A stretch of 12,601 nucleotides of DNA from Candidatus Moraniibacteriota bacterium (GTDB lineage Bacteria > Patescibacteriota > Minisyncoccia > Moranbacterales > UBA2206), in the NCBI GenBank assembly GCA_026396205.1, contig JAPLXF010000063.1:1-12601 (forward strand), written 5' to 3'. Shown here in pieces: positions 1 to 7,311 of this stretch (within the stretch, counting starts at the first letter, position 1; every line of letters begins with the position of its first letter). The translations under genes were made by a program, and so were the position numbers. The notes below the pieces were generated by a model. That model saw only the letters and a list, made by a program, of their open reading frames with translations, searched no databases and was not told where the DNA came from.

Positions 1-1
1 T

Positions 2-382
2 TCTTATGCCCCGCGCCAAAAACACTTTCAAAACATTTCCCGCTGCGAAATAATTTTGGCGCCTTTAGAAGTCGGTAATCCATTTTGCGAAGCTAAATCG
101 GAATTGAAATTTTTTGAAGCCGGAATTTTGGAAGTGCCAACTGTCGCTGTCAAAAACCAGACTTTTTCCGAAGCTATTATTGACGGAGTAGATGGATTTT
201 TAGCCGGAAATTCCCAAGAATGGTTTGAAAAAATGGAAAAACTAATACTTAACGATAATTTAAGACAGGAGATGGGCAAAAAAGCTCGAGAAAAAGTTTT
301 AGAGAAATATACGACTAAAAACGCAAAAAATGAAAGGTATTATAGCTACTTGCGAAGTAAGCTAGCTAATTTAAAAGTTTAG
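2..382 (+). CDS. GT-B (family 1/4) glycosyltransferase, C-terminal part
   Basis: The reading frame is open from base 2, so the gene enters from the left edge and only the last ~126 residues are seen, ending at TAG 380-382. The visible part matches the C-terminal nucleotide-sugar-binding half of GT-B glycosyltransferases: a conserved segment ELKFFEAGILEVPTVAV with the donor-binding glutamate, then FSEAIIDGVDGFLAGN, then an EW...L helix and a basic tail typical of the end of this fold. In the family this domain transfers a sugar from a nucleotide donor to a lipid- or glycan-linked acceptor at the inner face of the membrane. The following flippase and GT2 genes suggest a surface polysaccharide locus. 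A TTG at 56 could start a shorter reading but would cut the domain, so I do not take it as a start. The acceptor and sugar are unknown. Confidence 0.8.
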   Translation, partial: SYAPRQKHFQNISRCEIILAPLEVGNPFCEAKSELKFFEAGILEVPTVAVKNQTFSEAIIDGVDGFLAGNSQEWFEKMEKLILNDNLRQEMGKKAREKVLEKYTTKNAKNERYYSYLRSKLANLKV

Positions 383-469
383 GATTTGCGCGTTTGCAGA
401 CATCCGATGTCTTTCGGTCGTTATGGTCGCGAGACATCGGATGTCTTAAAATAGCAAATGCGCAAATTC
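382..469. repeat. Nested inverted repeat enclosing family A copy 1
   Basis: The outer arms are 382-397 (GGATTTGCGCGTTTGC) and 454-469 (GCAAATGCGCAAATTC). They are complementary at 14 of 16 positions and enclose the 49-bp family A element at 398-446. The hairpin starts on the stop codon of the upstream gene and fills most of the gap to the flippase. It may end or attenuate transcription, but no T-run follows it on the + strand. Confidence 0.7.
398..446 (+). repeat. Family A 49-bp palindromic element, copy 1
   Basis: The left arm AGACATCCGATGTCT (398-412) and right arm AGACATCGGATGTCT (432-446) are perfectly complementary over 15 bp around a 19-nt core. Compared with the other copies, left-arm position 10 is A instead of G and right-arm position 6 is T instead of C. 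These two bases pair with each other, so this is a compensated double change. The copy is intergenic, between two + genes. Confidence 0.92.
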
Positions 470-482
470 TAACCATATACAT

Positions 483-1784
483 TTGATAACTTTAAAAACT
501 ATCCGCAATAACGCTTTCGCCCGCAACAGCCTGATTCTTTTCGCCGGTTCGGTAGTTGCCAATCTACTGAATTATTTTTTTCATTTATATGTTGGCCGGA
601 TGGTCAGCCCCCAGATTTACGGTGAAGTGGAATCGCTGAACGCTCTGATTATCATCATCGCCGTTCCGGCGGCGGCTTTGACAATGTTGGCGACAAAATA
701 CAGCGCTCATGCCAAAGCAGAAAATGATCCTCATCAAACCTTTCGCTTGATGAGCTTTTTGAATAAAAAAGTTTTTCTTTATATTTTTCCGGTTTTTATC
801 GTAGCTTTATTTTTAACTCCGCTGGTTGCTAACTTTCTCAAAATTGAAAGCAATTTTGCCATTATTTTATTTTGGATTTTAATGTTTCTTTCTTTTATCG
901 GAGCGGTTAATGGTGGAATTATGAACGGCTGGCAGAAATTCAAAGACGCCAGCTGGATTGGAATTTTGGGAACCACAGTTAAATTGATTTCCGTAATAAT
1001 TTTCATACAAATAGGTTTATCTTTGAATGGAATCATTGGCAGTTTTGTTCTGGGAAGTTTAATTCCCTATTTAGCCACTTTCTACGCTTTGAGATTTATA
1101 TTCAAAAGAAAAAAAGATACTAATAAAAACACTGAGACAAAAATTGATTTTAAATCGATGAAAGCCTATATTTTGCCGGTTCTTTTTGGAAATCTGGCAT
1201 TGAATATGCTGGGCAACATTGATATGGTTTTGGCCAAGCATAATCTGGCGCCGGATTTGGCCGGCCAATACGGAGCGCTGACCATTGTTTCCAAAATAAT
1301 TTTTTTCGGCACCGGCATTGTAGCAACTGTTCTTTTTTCCATGGCAGCAGAAAGAAATCACCAGCAACGCGACTCTTCCAAGCTTTTCACCTACGCGGCG
1401 CTTTTAGTGCTGGGACTTTCTCTCTTCGCTACTTTTATATATTTTCTGGCTCCTAAATTTATTTTAAGCATTCTCTTCGGAGGCAAATATTCTTCCATCT
1501 CTTCTTATTTAGTTTGGTTTGCTGTCTTGGTTACGCTTTTTTCGCTGGTTAATCTGGTTGCCCAATATCTGCTTTCCATTCACGAAACAAAATTTGTCTA
1601 TTTATTTTTGGCTATCGCCATTTTTGCCTCCACCGCGGTTTTATTTGCCGGCAGCAGCATTTCTGCTATACTGTGGATAATGATAACCGCCCAATTTGTA
1701 GCGCTTATCTGTGGTTTATTTTTTCTTAAAAAACAGCCAAAAATTTATGAGCCAGTTGATTTCTATAGCGGTTCCCGTCTATAA
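483..1784 (+). CDS. Polysaccharide flippase, MOP superfamily (Wzx-like)
   Basis: A 433-residue, very hydrophobic protein with about 12 membrane segments. The N-terminal pattern ARNSLILFAGSVVANLLNYF followed by GRMVSPQIYGEVESL is typical of MOP-superfamily oligosaccharide flippases, and the length fits the family. The expected role is moving polyprenyl-linked oligosaccharide across the cytoplasmic membrane. TTG at 483 is the only plausible initiator in front of the first membrane segment; the next ATG would delete it. No Shine-Dalgarno is visible. The 3' end overlaps the next gene: the flippase stop is at 1782-1784 while the GT2 ATG is at 1747, a 38-nt overlap that points to translational coupling. 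Upstream and downstream glycosyltransferases support a surface-glycan role. The substrate cannot be read from sequence. Confidence 0.85.
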   Translation: MITLKTIRNNAFARNSLILFAGSVVANLLNYFFHLYVGRMVSPQIYGEVESLNALIIIIAVPAAALTMLATKYSAHAKAENDPHQTFRLMSFLNKKVFLYIFPVFIVALFLTPLVANFLKIESNFAIILFWILMFLSFIGAVNGGIMNGWQKFKDASWIGILGTTVKLISVIIFIQIGLSLNGIIGSFVLGSLIPYLATFYALRFIFKRKKDTNKNTETKIDFKSMKAYILPVLFGNLALNMLGNIDMVLAKHNLAPDLAGQYGALTIVSKIIFFGTGIVATVLFSMAAERNHQQRDSSKLFTYAALLVLGLSLFATFIYFLAPKFILSILFGGKYSSISSYLVWFAVLVTLFSLVNLVAQYLLSIHETKFVYLFLAIAIFASTAVLFAGSSISAILWIMITAQFVALICGLFFLKKQPKIYEPVDFYSGSRL

Positions 1785-2688
1785 CGAGGAAAAAAATATC
1801 CCCGTTTTTTGGCATAAACTTAATGAAATAATACTAAGCAAAATCACCGCATATCAATGGGAGGTGATTTTTATTAATGACGGCAGCCGGGACAAAACTA
1901 TCGAAGAATTGGAAAAACTTTCCAAAATCGATGCCAGAATTAGAATTATTGATTTTTCCCGAAACTTCGGGAAAGAAGTGGCGCTGACTGCCGGCCTTAA
2001 CCATTGCCGGGGAGACGCTTGCCTGATGGTTGACGCCGATCTTCAGCATCCGCTGGAAAAAATTCCCGAATTTTTGGAAAAATGGGAAGCCGGATTTGAA
2101 GTGATTGTCGGGGTGCGGGAAAAAAACAAAGGCGAAGGATTGGTTAAAAGAATCGGCTCATATTTTTTCTATAAAATAATCAATAGCATCGCGGAAACTA
2201 AAATTACTTCCAAGGCTACCGATTTCCGGCTCTTGGACCGCATCGTAATTGACGAATTCAACAAACTGCCGGAAAAAAACCGGATGACGCGGGCTCTGAT
2301 TGATTGGCTGGGTTTCCGGCGCGCTTACGTGCATTTCAACGCCAATCCGCGGCTTCACGGAAAAGCCAGTTACAGCTTATGGAAATTGTTCCGACTGGCT
2401 TTCAACAGTTTTATTTCTTTCAGCTTGTTTCCTTTGCGCTTGGCCGGTTATCTGGGAATTATAATTACTTTGCTTTCCGGCGCGCTGGGGCTTTTTATTC
2501 TGATAACCAAATATATTTTGGGAACGATGTCATTCTCCGGCTCGGTAATTTTAGCGGTTATAATTCTTTTTTTAATCGGCATTGTCCTAATTTGCCTCGG
2601 CCTAATCGCCCTTTACATCGCCAATATCCACACGGAAGTAACCAATCGGCCGCTTTATATAATAAGAAAGTCGAAAGTTAGAATTTAA
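1747..2688 (+). CDS. GT2 glycosyltransferase, polyprenyl-phosphate sugar transferase type (DPMS/GtrB-like)
   Basis: 313 residues from ATG 1747; the frame is open further upstream, but the conserved GT-A start ISIAVPVYNEE follows this ATG directly. Motifs: VPVYNEE (residues 9-15), NDGSRDKT (44-51), SRNFGKEVALTAGL (71-84), the metal-binding DAD at 96-98 in MVDADLQHP, and an ATDFRLLDR segment. Two C-terminal membrane segments lie at about 230-258 and 264-291. This GT-A plus two-helix layout is characteristic of dolichyl/undecaprenyl-phosphate mannose or glucose synthases, which load a sugar from a nucleotide donor onto the lipid carrier at the inner membrane face. It overlaps the flippase by 38 nt in another frame, so the two are likely made together. 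The sugar is unknown. Confidence 0.9.
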   Translation: MSQLISIAVPVYNEEKNIPVFWHKLNEIILSKITAYQWEVIFINDGSRDKTIEELEKLSKIDARIRIIDFSRNFGKEVALTAGLNHCRGDACLMVDADLQHPLEKIPEFLEKWEAGFEVIVGVREKNKGEGLVKRIGSYFFYKIINSIAETKITSKATDFRLLDRIVIDEFNKLPEKNRMTRALIDWLGFRRAYVHFNANPRLHGKASYSLWKLFRLAFNSFISFSLFPLRLAGYLGIIITLLSGALGLFILITKYILGTMSFSGSVILAVIILFLIGIVLICLGLIALYIANIHTEVTNRPLYIIRKSKVRI

Positions 2689-2691
2689 AAA

Positions 2692-2755
2692 TGTCATCCC
2701 GCACTTGATGCGGGATCCAGAAAACTAGATTCCGGCTCAAAGGCCGGAGTGACAG
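2692..2755. repeat. Composite palindromic repeat, TGTCATCCCG type
   Basis: The segment starts TGTCATCCC and ends GGAGTGACA, which are inverted copies of each other. Inside are two smaller hairpins: ATCCCGCA/TGCGGGAT at the left and TTCCGGC/GCCGGAG at the right. This looks like the widespread TGTCATCCCG...GGAGTGACA class of bacterial interspersed repeat. It occupies most of the gap between the two GT2 genes. A shorter relative with a GTCATTCCCG start lies inside the GT2 gene at 9631. Confidence 0.8.
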
Positions 2756-2791
2756 TTTATTTGGAACTTGTAATTTTGAATTTGTAATTTA

Positions 2792-3805
2792 ATGATGAAG
2801 TACAGTTTTATTATTCCCGTCAAAACCATCAACGCTTACATCCGCGAATCTGTTCCTAAAATTTTGGAGATTAAGCGGGATGATTTTGAAATACTTATTT
2901 ATCCCGATGAAGCTACCGCTGAAACTTGGCTGAAAACTCGACAAATCGCCAGCGGGCATTGCGGTCCAGCAGAAAAAAGGAAATTAGCCCTCAAGGACGC
3001 GGCAGGGGATTTTTTAATTTTTATCGATGATGACGCTTATCCGGAAAAAAACATACTGGAAGTTTTGGATAATGATTTTGAAAATGAATTTATTGCCGCT
3101 GTCGGCGGACCGGCTGCAACGCCTCAATCCGACAGTTTCCTCCAAAAAGTTTCCGGCGCGTTTTTTTTAAGTTCGCTTTCCGGCGGTTTTCCCGAAAGAT
3201 ACATTCCTATCGGTAAAAAAAGATTCGTCAAAGACTGGCCCAGCGTCAATCTGACTGTCCGCAAAAGTATTTTTGGAAAAGTCGGCGGTTTTGACAGCCA
3301 TTATTGGCCCGGGGAAGACACGAAATTTTGTTTGGATGTTATTGAAAAAATAAATAAAAACAATAAAATCCTTTACGATCCGGGAGTTATCGTCTGGCAT
3401 CATCGGCGGGAAGGCTTAATAAAGCATCTGAAACAAGCCGGCAGTTATGGACTGCACCGCGGTTTCTTCGCCAAAAAATATCCCAAAACTTCGATGAAAA
3501 TAAAATATTTCATTCCCAGCGCTTTTTTCATTTTCGCTTTGCTATCTTTTGTCCTATTCGTCCCATTTGTCCTATCCGTCCTATCTGTCCAATTCGTCCA
3601 ATTTGTCTTGAGGCTTTTCCTTCTTGGCTGGCTGATTTATTTGCTAGCTCTCATAAAAGCTTTTTTTGAAATTTACCGCCACGAAAAAAGCTTTTCCATT
3701 TCTCTTTATGCCATTTTGTATACTTTTCTGACCCACTTGTTTTACGGCGCCAGATTTATACAAGGCTTCATTTTTACGCGCAATCTTAAAAGCCGATTGC
3801 GCTAG
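2792..3805 (+). CDS. Membrane-anchored GT2 glycosyltransferase
   Basis: 337 residues. The GT-A signature is present: YSFIIPVKTIN at the N-terminus, DDDA at residues 79-82 as the metal-binding acidic motif, and PGEDTKFCLDV as the later acidic motif seen in rhamnosyl/galactosyl-type GT2 enzymes, followed by VWHHRREGL. The C-terminal third holds membrane helices at about 235-280 and near 295-325. Two adjacent ATGs (2792, 2795) are equivalent choices; no ribosome binding site is visible. It follows the flippase and GT2 after a repeat-filled gap and probably adds a sugar to the same glycan. Oddity: the first membrane helix region (residues 254-271) is coded by a 9-bp tandem repeat listed separately. 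The exact transferase activity is unknown. Confidence 0.85.
   Translation: MMKYSFIIPVKTINAYIRESVPKILEIKRDDFEILIYPDEATAETWLKTRQIASGHCGPAEKRKLALKDAAGDFLIFIDDDAYPEKNILEVLDNDFENEFIAAVGGPAATPQSDSFLQKVSGAFFLSSLSGGFPERYIPIGKKRFVKDWPSVNLTVRKSIFGKVGGFDSHYWPGEDTKFCLDVIEKINKNNKILYDPGVIVWHHRREGLIKHLKQAGSYGLHRGFFAKKYPKTSMKIKYFIPSAFFIFALLSFVLFVPFVLSVLSVQFVQFVLRLFLLGWLIYLLALIKAFFEIYRHEKSFSISLYAILYTFLTHLFYGARFIQGFIFTRNLKSRLR
3551..3604 (+). repeat. In-frame 9-bp minisatellite, six units
   Basis: Six consecutive 9-bp units of the form GTC-CNA-TYY (for example GTCCTATTC, GTCCCATTT, GTCCAATTC) encode V-(L/P/Q)-(F/S) repeats within a membrane segment of the GT2 gene. The period equals three codons, so copy-number change would keep the frame and lengthen or shorten the helix. 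Confidence 0.85.
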
Positions 3806-3829
3806 TTAAAAGTCTTTAAAGTTATAAAG

Positions 3830-3896
3830 TTTACCCCGTGGAATAATCCCGCCAAAGCGTGATAATTTCTATAAGAAATTTATTCCTTGGGGTGAA
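3830..3896 (+). repeat. Family B hairpin element, 67 bp, between convergent genes
   Basis: The ends are TTTACCCCGTGGAATAA (3830-3846) and TTATTCCTTGGGGTGAA (3880-3896), complementary apart from a few positions. The loop holds a second perfect hairpin, AATTTC/GAAATT. The element is exactly as long as the copy at 7426-7492, although the interior differs. It lies between the convergent GT2 (+) and radical SAM (-) genes, so it could act as a bidirectional terminator, but there is no clear T-run. Confidence 0.8.
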
Positions 3897-3904
3897 TAAA
3901 GTTT

Positions 3905-5416
3905 TCAGTACTTTTCTTTTTTTGAAAAGTCCGTAAGATGTCCTAAAACTCTCAAACCGGCAATCCAGAGAAATTTAATATCATCCCAAGAGCGGATAGA
4001 CAAAATCTTTCTTAGAATAAACTTGGGCGATAAAAAAGATTTATAGAGGTCTTGCACCAATTCTTTTACATCTTGATTGGAAAGCGGTGATTTCATTACC
4101 GGCTCTCGCTGGTCAAACCGCGAATAATCATTCGTCAAAAGCAAATTATTTTCCCGGCAATATTTATAAAGCAGTGTTCCCGGATATGGAATGACGATGG
4201 TTGCCTGAAGCGTGTCCACAAAACCTTTTTTAAATAATTTTTTAGCCAAATCAATGGTTTTTTGAGCCATAGTTTTGGTTTCCCAAGGATAGCCGATCAT
4301 AGCGGTGATATGAGGTTCCAATCCGGCTTCTTTACACATTTTAAGTCCAGGCTCAATCTCTTCCACTTTTAAATTTTTGCAAATTCTATCCAGCGTAATT
4401 TGATTGGCCGATTCCAGACCAAAAAGAATAAATCGAAAACCGGCTTTTTTCATCAGTTTCCAAGTTTCCAAATTCCTAATTCCGGTAATGCGCATATTGC
4501 AACTCATCACAACTTTTTTATTATAGCCTTTTTCAATCATCCCTTGACAAAAATCTTCCAGCCATTTTCCAACCGGCAGGCTACCCGAATCTTCCATAAT
4601 TTCTTTTATGCCTAATTTAATCAGATTACCGACTTCTTCCAATGCTTTTTCCGGAGATTGAGTACGGAAATTATTGCCCGGAAACATCGTCGTCCAGGAA
4701 CAAAAAGTGCATCTTCCCCACCAGCAATCACGCCCGCTCATCATATAGGCGCCCGGGGTATGCTTAAAATTGCCGTTTTTAAAGGCGTAATTTTTCCAGT
4801 GGGTAAGTTCCCTATCAATAAGTGGAAGCGTGTTTAAATCATGTTTGGATAAATCTGATTGTCCGCTGCTGACAATATTATTATTCGCATCTTTATAATA
4901 AAATCCTCCTTCCAATGGTGTTCCTTTACTCAAATGATCGGCCAAATTTAGAAGCATAAAATCGTAATCGCCGGAAGCGATGACATAATCAACTTGGGAT
5001 TTTTTTAATGATTCTTCGGGAAGTGCCACGGCGTGATCACCCATTAAGGCAATTTTTGGCTTCCATTGACCCTCCTCTCCTTTACAAGGAGAGGAGTTGG
5101 AGGTGAGGTTCTTTAACTCGTTTACGATTTTCCAATGGCGTTCAACAACGGGGGTTTTAGTTTCAATGGCAATGATATCGGGTTTTTCACGCAGAATTCT
5201 TTTTTTCCAATCAGCATAGCTTAAATTTTCCGCAATTCCATCGTCCCAAAAAACTTCGTAGCCGTTTTTTTGAAGCAGCGTTGCGGCATAAGCCGGAATA
5301 ACCGGATAGATATAAGTCGGTGAATTAAACCACTGGAATTGGCGGTTTTGCGAAAGCAACGGCACGCCCTTTTCAGATTCCAATGGAGGATAAGATATAG
5401 CAATTTTTAGATTCAT
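3905..5416 (-). CDS. Radical SAM protein with N-terminal cobalamin-binding-type domain
   Basis: 503 residues. The N-terminal ~200 residues follow the B12-binding-domain pattern of this class (PPLESEKGVP, YPVIPAYAATLLQKNGYEV, KPDIIAIETKTP, VDYVIASGDYDFMLLNL), although the DxHxxG cobalamin-ligand motif is not evident. A radical SAM domain follows, with cluster cysteines C231, C236 and C239 in CWWGRCTFC, then MEDSGSLP, FGLESAN and MIGYPWET segments. Members bind a [4Fe-4S] cluster and cleave S-adenosylmethionine; relatives include methyltransferases and cyclases of lipid or cell-surface precursors. The cysteine spacing is C-x4-C-x2-C rather than the usual C-x3-C-x2-C. Residues about 103-118 come from a palindromic insert (5072-5096). 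The ATG sits 5 nt after the stop of the upstream TMTC-like gene, so the two form an operon. Stop codon is TGA. The substrate is unknown. Confidence 0.85.
   Translation of the reverse strand: MNLKIAISYPPLESEKGVPLLSQNRQFQWFNSPTYIYPVIPAYAATLLQKNGYEVFWDDGIAENLSYADWKKRILREKPDIIAIETKTPVVERHWKIVNELKNLTSNSSPCKGEEGQWKPKIALMGDHAVALPEESLKKSQVDYVIASGDYDFMLLNLADHLSKGTPLEGGFYYKDANNNIVSSGQSDLSKHDLNTLPLIDRELTHWKNYAFKNGNFKHTPGAYMMSGRDCWWGRCTFCSWTTMFPGNNFRTQSPEKALEEVGNLIKLGIKEIMEDSGSLPVGKWLEDFCQGMIEKGYNKKVVMSCNMRITGIRNLETWKLMKKAGFRFILFGLESANQITLDRICKNLKVEEIEPGLKMCKEAGLEPHITAMIGYPWETKTMAQKTIDLAKKLFKKGFVDTLQATIVIPYPGTLLYKYCRENNLLLTNDYSRFDQREPVMKSPLSNQDVKELVQDLYKSFLSPKFILRKILSIRSWDDIKFLWIAGLRVLGHLTDFSKKEKY
5072..5096. 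repeat. Perfect 11-bp palindrome inserted in frame in the radical SAM gene
   Basis: The arms CTCCTCTCCTT (5072-5082) and AAGGAGAGGAG (5086-5096) pair perfectly around a 3-nt loop. On the coding (-) strand it encodes S-S-P-C-K-G-E-E-G within residues about 107-116, a polar stretch between two Rossmann-type elements. Short GGAGAGG/CCTCTCC hairpins of this type are common interspersed repeats in bacteria, which suggests a repeat insertion rather than native coding. Confidence 0.75.
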
Positions 5417-5421
5417 AAAGT

Positions 5422-7275
5422 TTATAACTTACTTTCGATAGTTTTTAAATTCTCTTGTAGCGTCTGGTCGCTGGGATTTATTTCCAGCGCTTTTTTAATG
5501 GCTTCCAGCGCCAGATCGTATTTTCCCTGATTGAAATAAATATAGGCCATCATTTGGTAGGGTTGCCAGAGAATCGGGCTCATAGCCGCCGCTTTTTTAA
5601 ATTGTTCAATAGCCTCGTCCAGCTTGCCCATCTGCATATAAGTCAAGCCTAAATTATGGACTCCGTCGGCATAGCGTGGATTAATTTCAACAGATTTTTT
5701 GAATTCTTCGGCGGCTTTTTCAAAATCGCCGTGGCGGGAATACATATCGCCCAGATTATTGTGGATATTCGGGCCGGCGTCGGAAACTTTGGCCGTGGCA
5801 ATCCAAAGATTGTCTTCGTTTTTCCAATCGATATTGCGCAAAATTGTCCGTACTGAAAGCGCTAAAATTATTATGGCAAAAAGCGCAAAGGCATAATTTT
5901 TTATTTTTTCTTTTTCCGATAACCAATCAAAAAACATCGCCACTACCACAAAAATTCCAATGGATCCCAAATAAACATAGCGTTCGGCGACGACCCAAGA
6001 AATGCGGAGCGGCGTGAGCGTCGGCAGAAGCGTAATCACGAAAAATGACAGCCAGAAAAATATTTTTTTATTTTTCCAATAGCTCACGGCTATAGCTGCC
6101 AAAAAGGCCAAAAAAACCAGAAAAATAATGACAAACTGCCCGACTGAAAAATGCAAATCAGTATGGTAAAGCGTCAAAGCCTTCGGCCAAAAAATCAGCT
6201 TTAAATAAGTTACAATCGCTACCGGAACTTGAGACAGGGGATTGTCAGTTCCGGATTGCTGGTAATAAACTGTTGTTAAGGCTTCTTTGCGCATTCCGAT
6301 TTTTCCGACATAGATTATCACCCACAGAAAGGACAGGGAAAAATAGGGGATTAATTTTTTCCAGTATCTTTTTAAATCGGAAAAAATGGTATTAACCCCA
6401 GAACAAGCTTTGGACTCTATTTTCGCGGCAAACCGCGCATTATTAACCAGCGAGCTCGCCCCGTTTAACGGGGAAAAAACTAGTTCGTATAAAAATAAAA
6501 TGGCCGGAAAAGGCGCTGTTTTTTCCGAGGAAGCTAATGCCAGCAGAAAAAAAAGCAAAGACAGAAAATACTTAAAAGACATCCAGTGTCTTTTGGATTT
6601 TATGGTCGAGAGACACCGGATGTCTAAAAAAGCCGGCTGTCTGCCAAGAATATAAAAAATAAAAGACAAGAGCACAAAAAGTCCGCCCAGCGCGTAGGGC
6701 ATTCCGGAAATCCAAGTAACCGATTCGATCAAAATCGGATGGACCGCGAAAATAATCGCTGCTAAAATGGCGATTTTTTTCTTGGAAATCAAACTCAATA
6801 ATGTGAAAATAGAAAAAACCGACAAAAGATGGAGAATTATATTAACTGTTCTAAAGTAAGCCGGATTCAAACCTCCCAAATGATAAGCCGTAAAATGAAT
6901 AAGCCCTTGCGGAGAAAATCTAATCAGACCACCAAAAATATATTTAAAATCATCAATTGCCGGATTTCTTAAAATAGCCGCGATGTCATCCGAAACAAAA
7001 GCATTATTTAGTGAATTCAAATAAACAATAAGAACCAAAATAAAAAGCCCGACAAATATAAAAATATTATCAGAAAAGAATTCGTAAAATTTAAAATTTT
7101 TAACATCGACCAGATATCCGCTTCCATCCGCTTTTTTATCCGCCTCTATTCCGTGCTTCTTATAATACTTTAGTATATTCCGTGCATTTACTCCCAATTC
7201 CAAACTCATCTCTTCCACCGAAAGCTTCTTCCAATTCTTCTTAATATAATTTTTCTGAAATGATGTTAACGCCAT
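5422..7275 (-). CDS. TMTC-like GT-C membrane glycosyltransferase with C-terminal TPR repeats
   Basis: 617 residues. Residues 1-45 form a short helix-turn-helix-like cytosolic segment. From about 70 there are many membrane helices with GT-C landmarks: NAFVSDDIAAILRNPAI (acidic pair D96/D97) and HPILIESVTWISG, as in TMTC/protein O-mannosyltransferase-type proteins. Three TPR units lie at about 504-537, 538-571 and 572-605 (for example GDFEKAAEEFKKSVEINPRY). Family members transfer sugar from a polyprenyl-phosphate donor outside the membrane, with the TPRs binding the acceptor; the substrate here is inferred only. Two loops are expanded by repeats: residues 217-233 from a family A element and 268-295 from a multi-palindrome segment. 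ATG at 7275 follows a hairpin-rich leader. Its stop lies 5 nt before the radical SAM start, so the two are co-transcribed. Confidence 0.85.
   Translation of the reverse strand: MALTSFQKNYIKKNWKKLSVEEMSLELGVNARNILKYYKKHGIEADKKADGSGYLVDVKNFKFYEFFSDNIFIFVGLFILVLIVYLNSLNNAFVSDDIAAILRNPAIDDFKYIFGGLIRFSPQGLIHFTAYHLGGLNPAYFRTVNIILHLLSVFSIFTLLSLISKKKIAILAAIIFAVHPILIESVTWISGMPYALGGLFVLLSFIFYILGRQPAFLDIRCLSTIKSKRHWMSFKYFLSLLFFLLALASSEKTAPFPAILFLYELVFSPLNGASSLVNNARFAAKIESKACSGVNTIFSDLKRYWKKLIPYFSLSFLWVIIYVGKIGMRKEALTTVYYQQSGTDNPLSQVPVAIVTYLKLIFWPKALTLYHTDLHFSVGQFVIIFLVFLAFLAAIAVSYWKNKKIFFWLSFFVITLLPTLTPLRISWVVAERYVYLGSIGIFVVVAMFFDWLSEKEKIKNYAFALFAIIILALSVRTILRNIDWKNEDNLWIATAKVSDAGPNIHNNLGDMYSRHGDFEKAAEEFKKSVEINPRYADGVHNLGLTYMQMGKLDEAIEQFKKAAAMSPILWQPYQMMAYIYFNQGKYDLALEAIKKALEINPSDQTLQENLKTIESKL
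6392..6473. repeat. Multi-palindrome segment inside the TMTC-like gene
   Basis: Three perfect palindromes follow one another: CGCGG/CCGCG (6424-6437, loop CAAA), GCGAGCTCGC (6450-6459), and CCCCGTT-T-AACGGGG (6459-6473). The ends TTAACCCC (6392-6399) and AACGGGG resemble family B ends. On the coding strand it gives about 28 residues (268-295), a polar stretch between the YELVFS and LKRYWKKL segments near membrane helices. It looks like an in-frame repeat insertion; its boundaries are inferred. Confidence 0.55.
6577..6625 (+). repeat. Family A 49-bp palindromic element, copy 2, in frame inside the TMTC-like gene
   Basis: The left arm AGACATCCAGTGTCT (6577-6591) and right arm AGACACCGGATGTCT (6611-6625) pair except at one position. 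The element is in the same + orientation as the other five copies although the host gene is on the - strand. Read on the coding strand it gives D-I-R-C-L-S-x6-R-H-W-M-S (residues 217-233) with no stop. AA dinucleotides flank both sides, so 49 bp plus a 2-bp duplication would be 51 bp, or 17 codons. Confidence 0.92.
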
Positions 7276-7278
7276 ATG

Positions 7279-7310
7279 TTTACCCCGTCATCATCAGATG
7301 ACCTTGGGGT
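7279..7310 (+). repeat. Family B hairpin in the leader of the TMTC-like gene
   Basis: TTTACCCCGTCATC pairs with GATGACCTTGGGGT around a 4-nt loop. The ends CCCCGTCAT/ATGACCTTGGGG are nearly the same as in the copy at 11844-11867. On the - strand it ends only a few bases before the ATG at 7275, so as RNA it would form a hairpin at the ribosome entry site. Confidence 0.75.
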
Positions 7311-7311
7311 T

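Noticed and set aside
3830..3896. Family B hairpin as a classical intrinsic terminator
   Set aside because: No T-run follows the stem on either strand; termination is possible but not shown, so it is listed as a repeat.
3905..3907. Possible UGA-as-glycine code, as in some Patescibacteria
   Set aside because: TGA ends the radical SAM gene at a sensible family length, and no in-frame TGA occurs in any long gene here.
6386..6655. 89-codon open frame on + inside the TMTC-like gene
   Set aside because: It is antisense to a well-supported gene and is open only because the palindromic inserts are stop-free on both strands.
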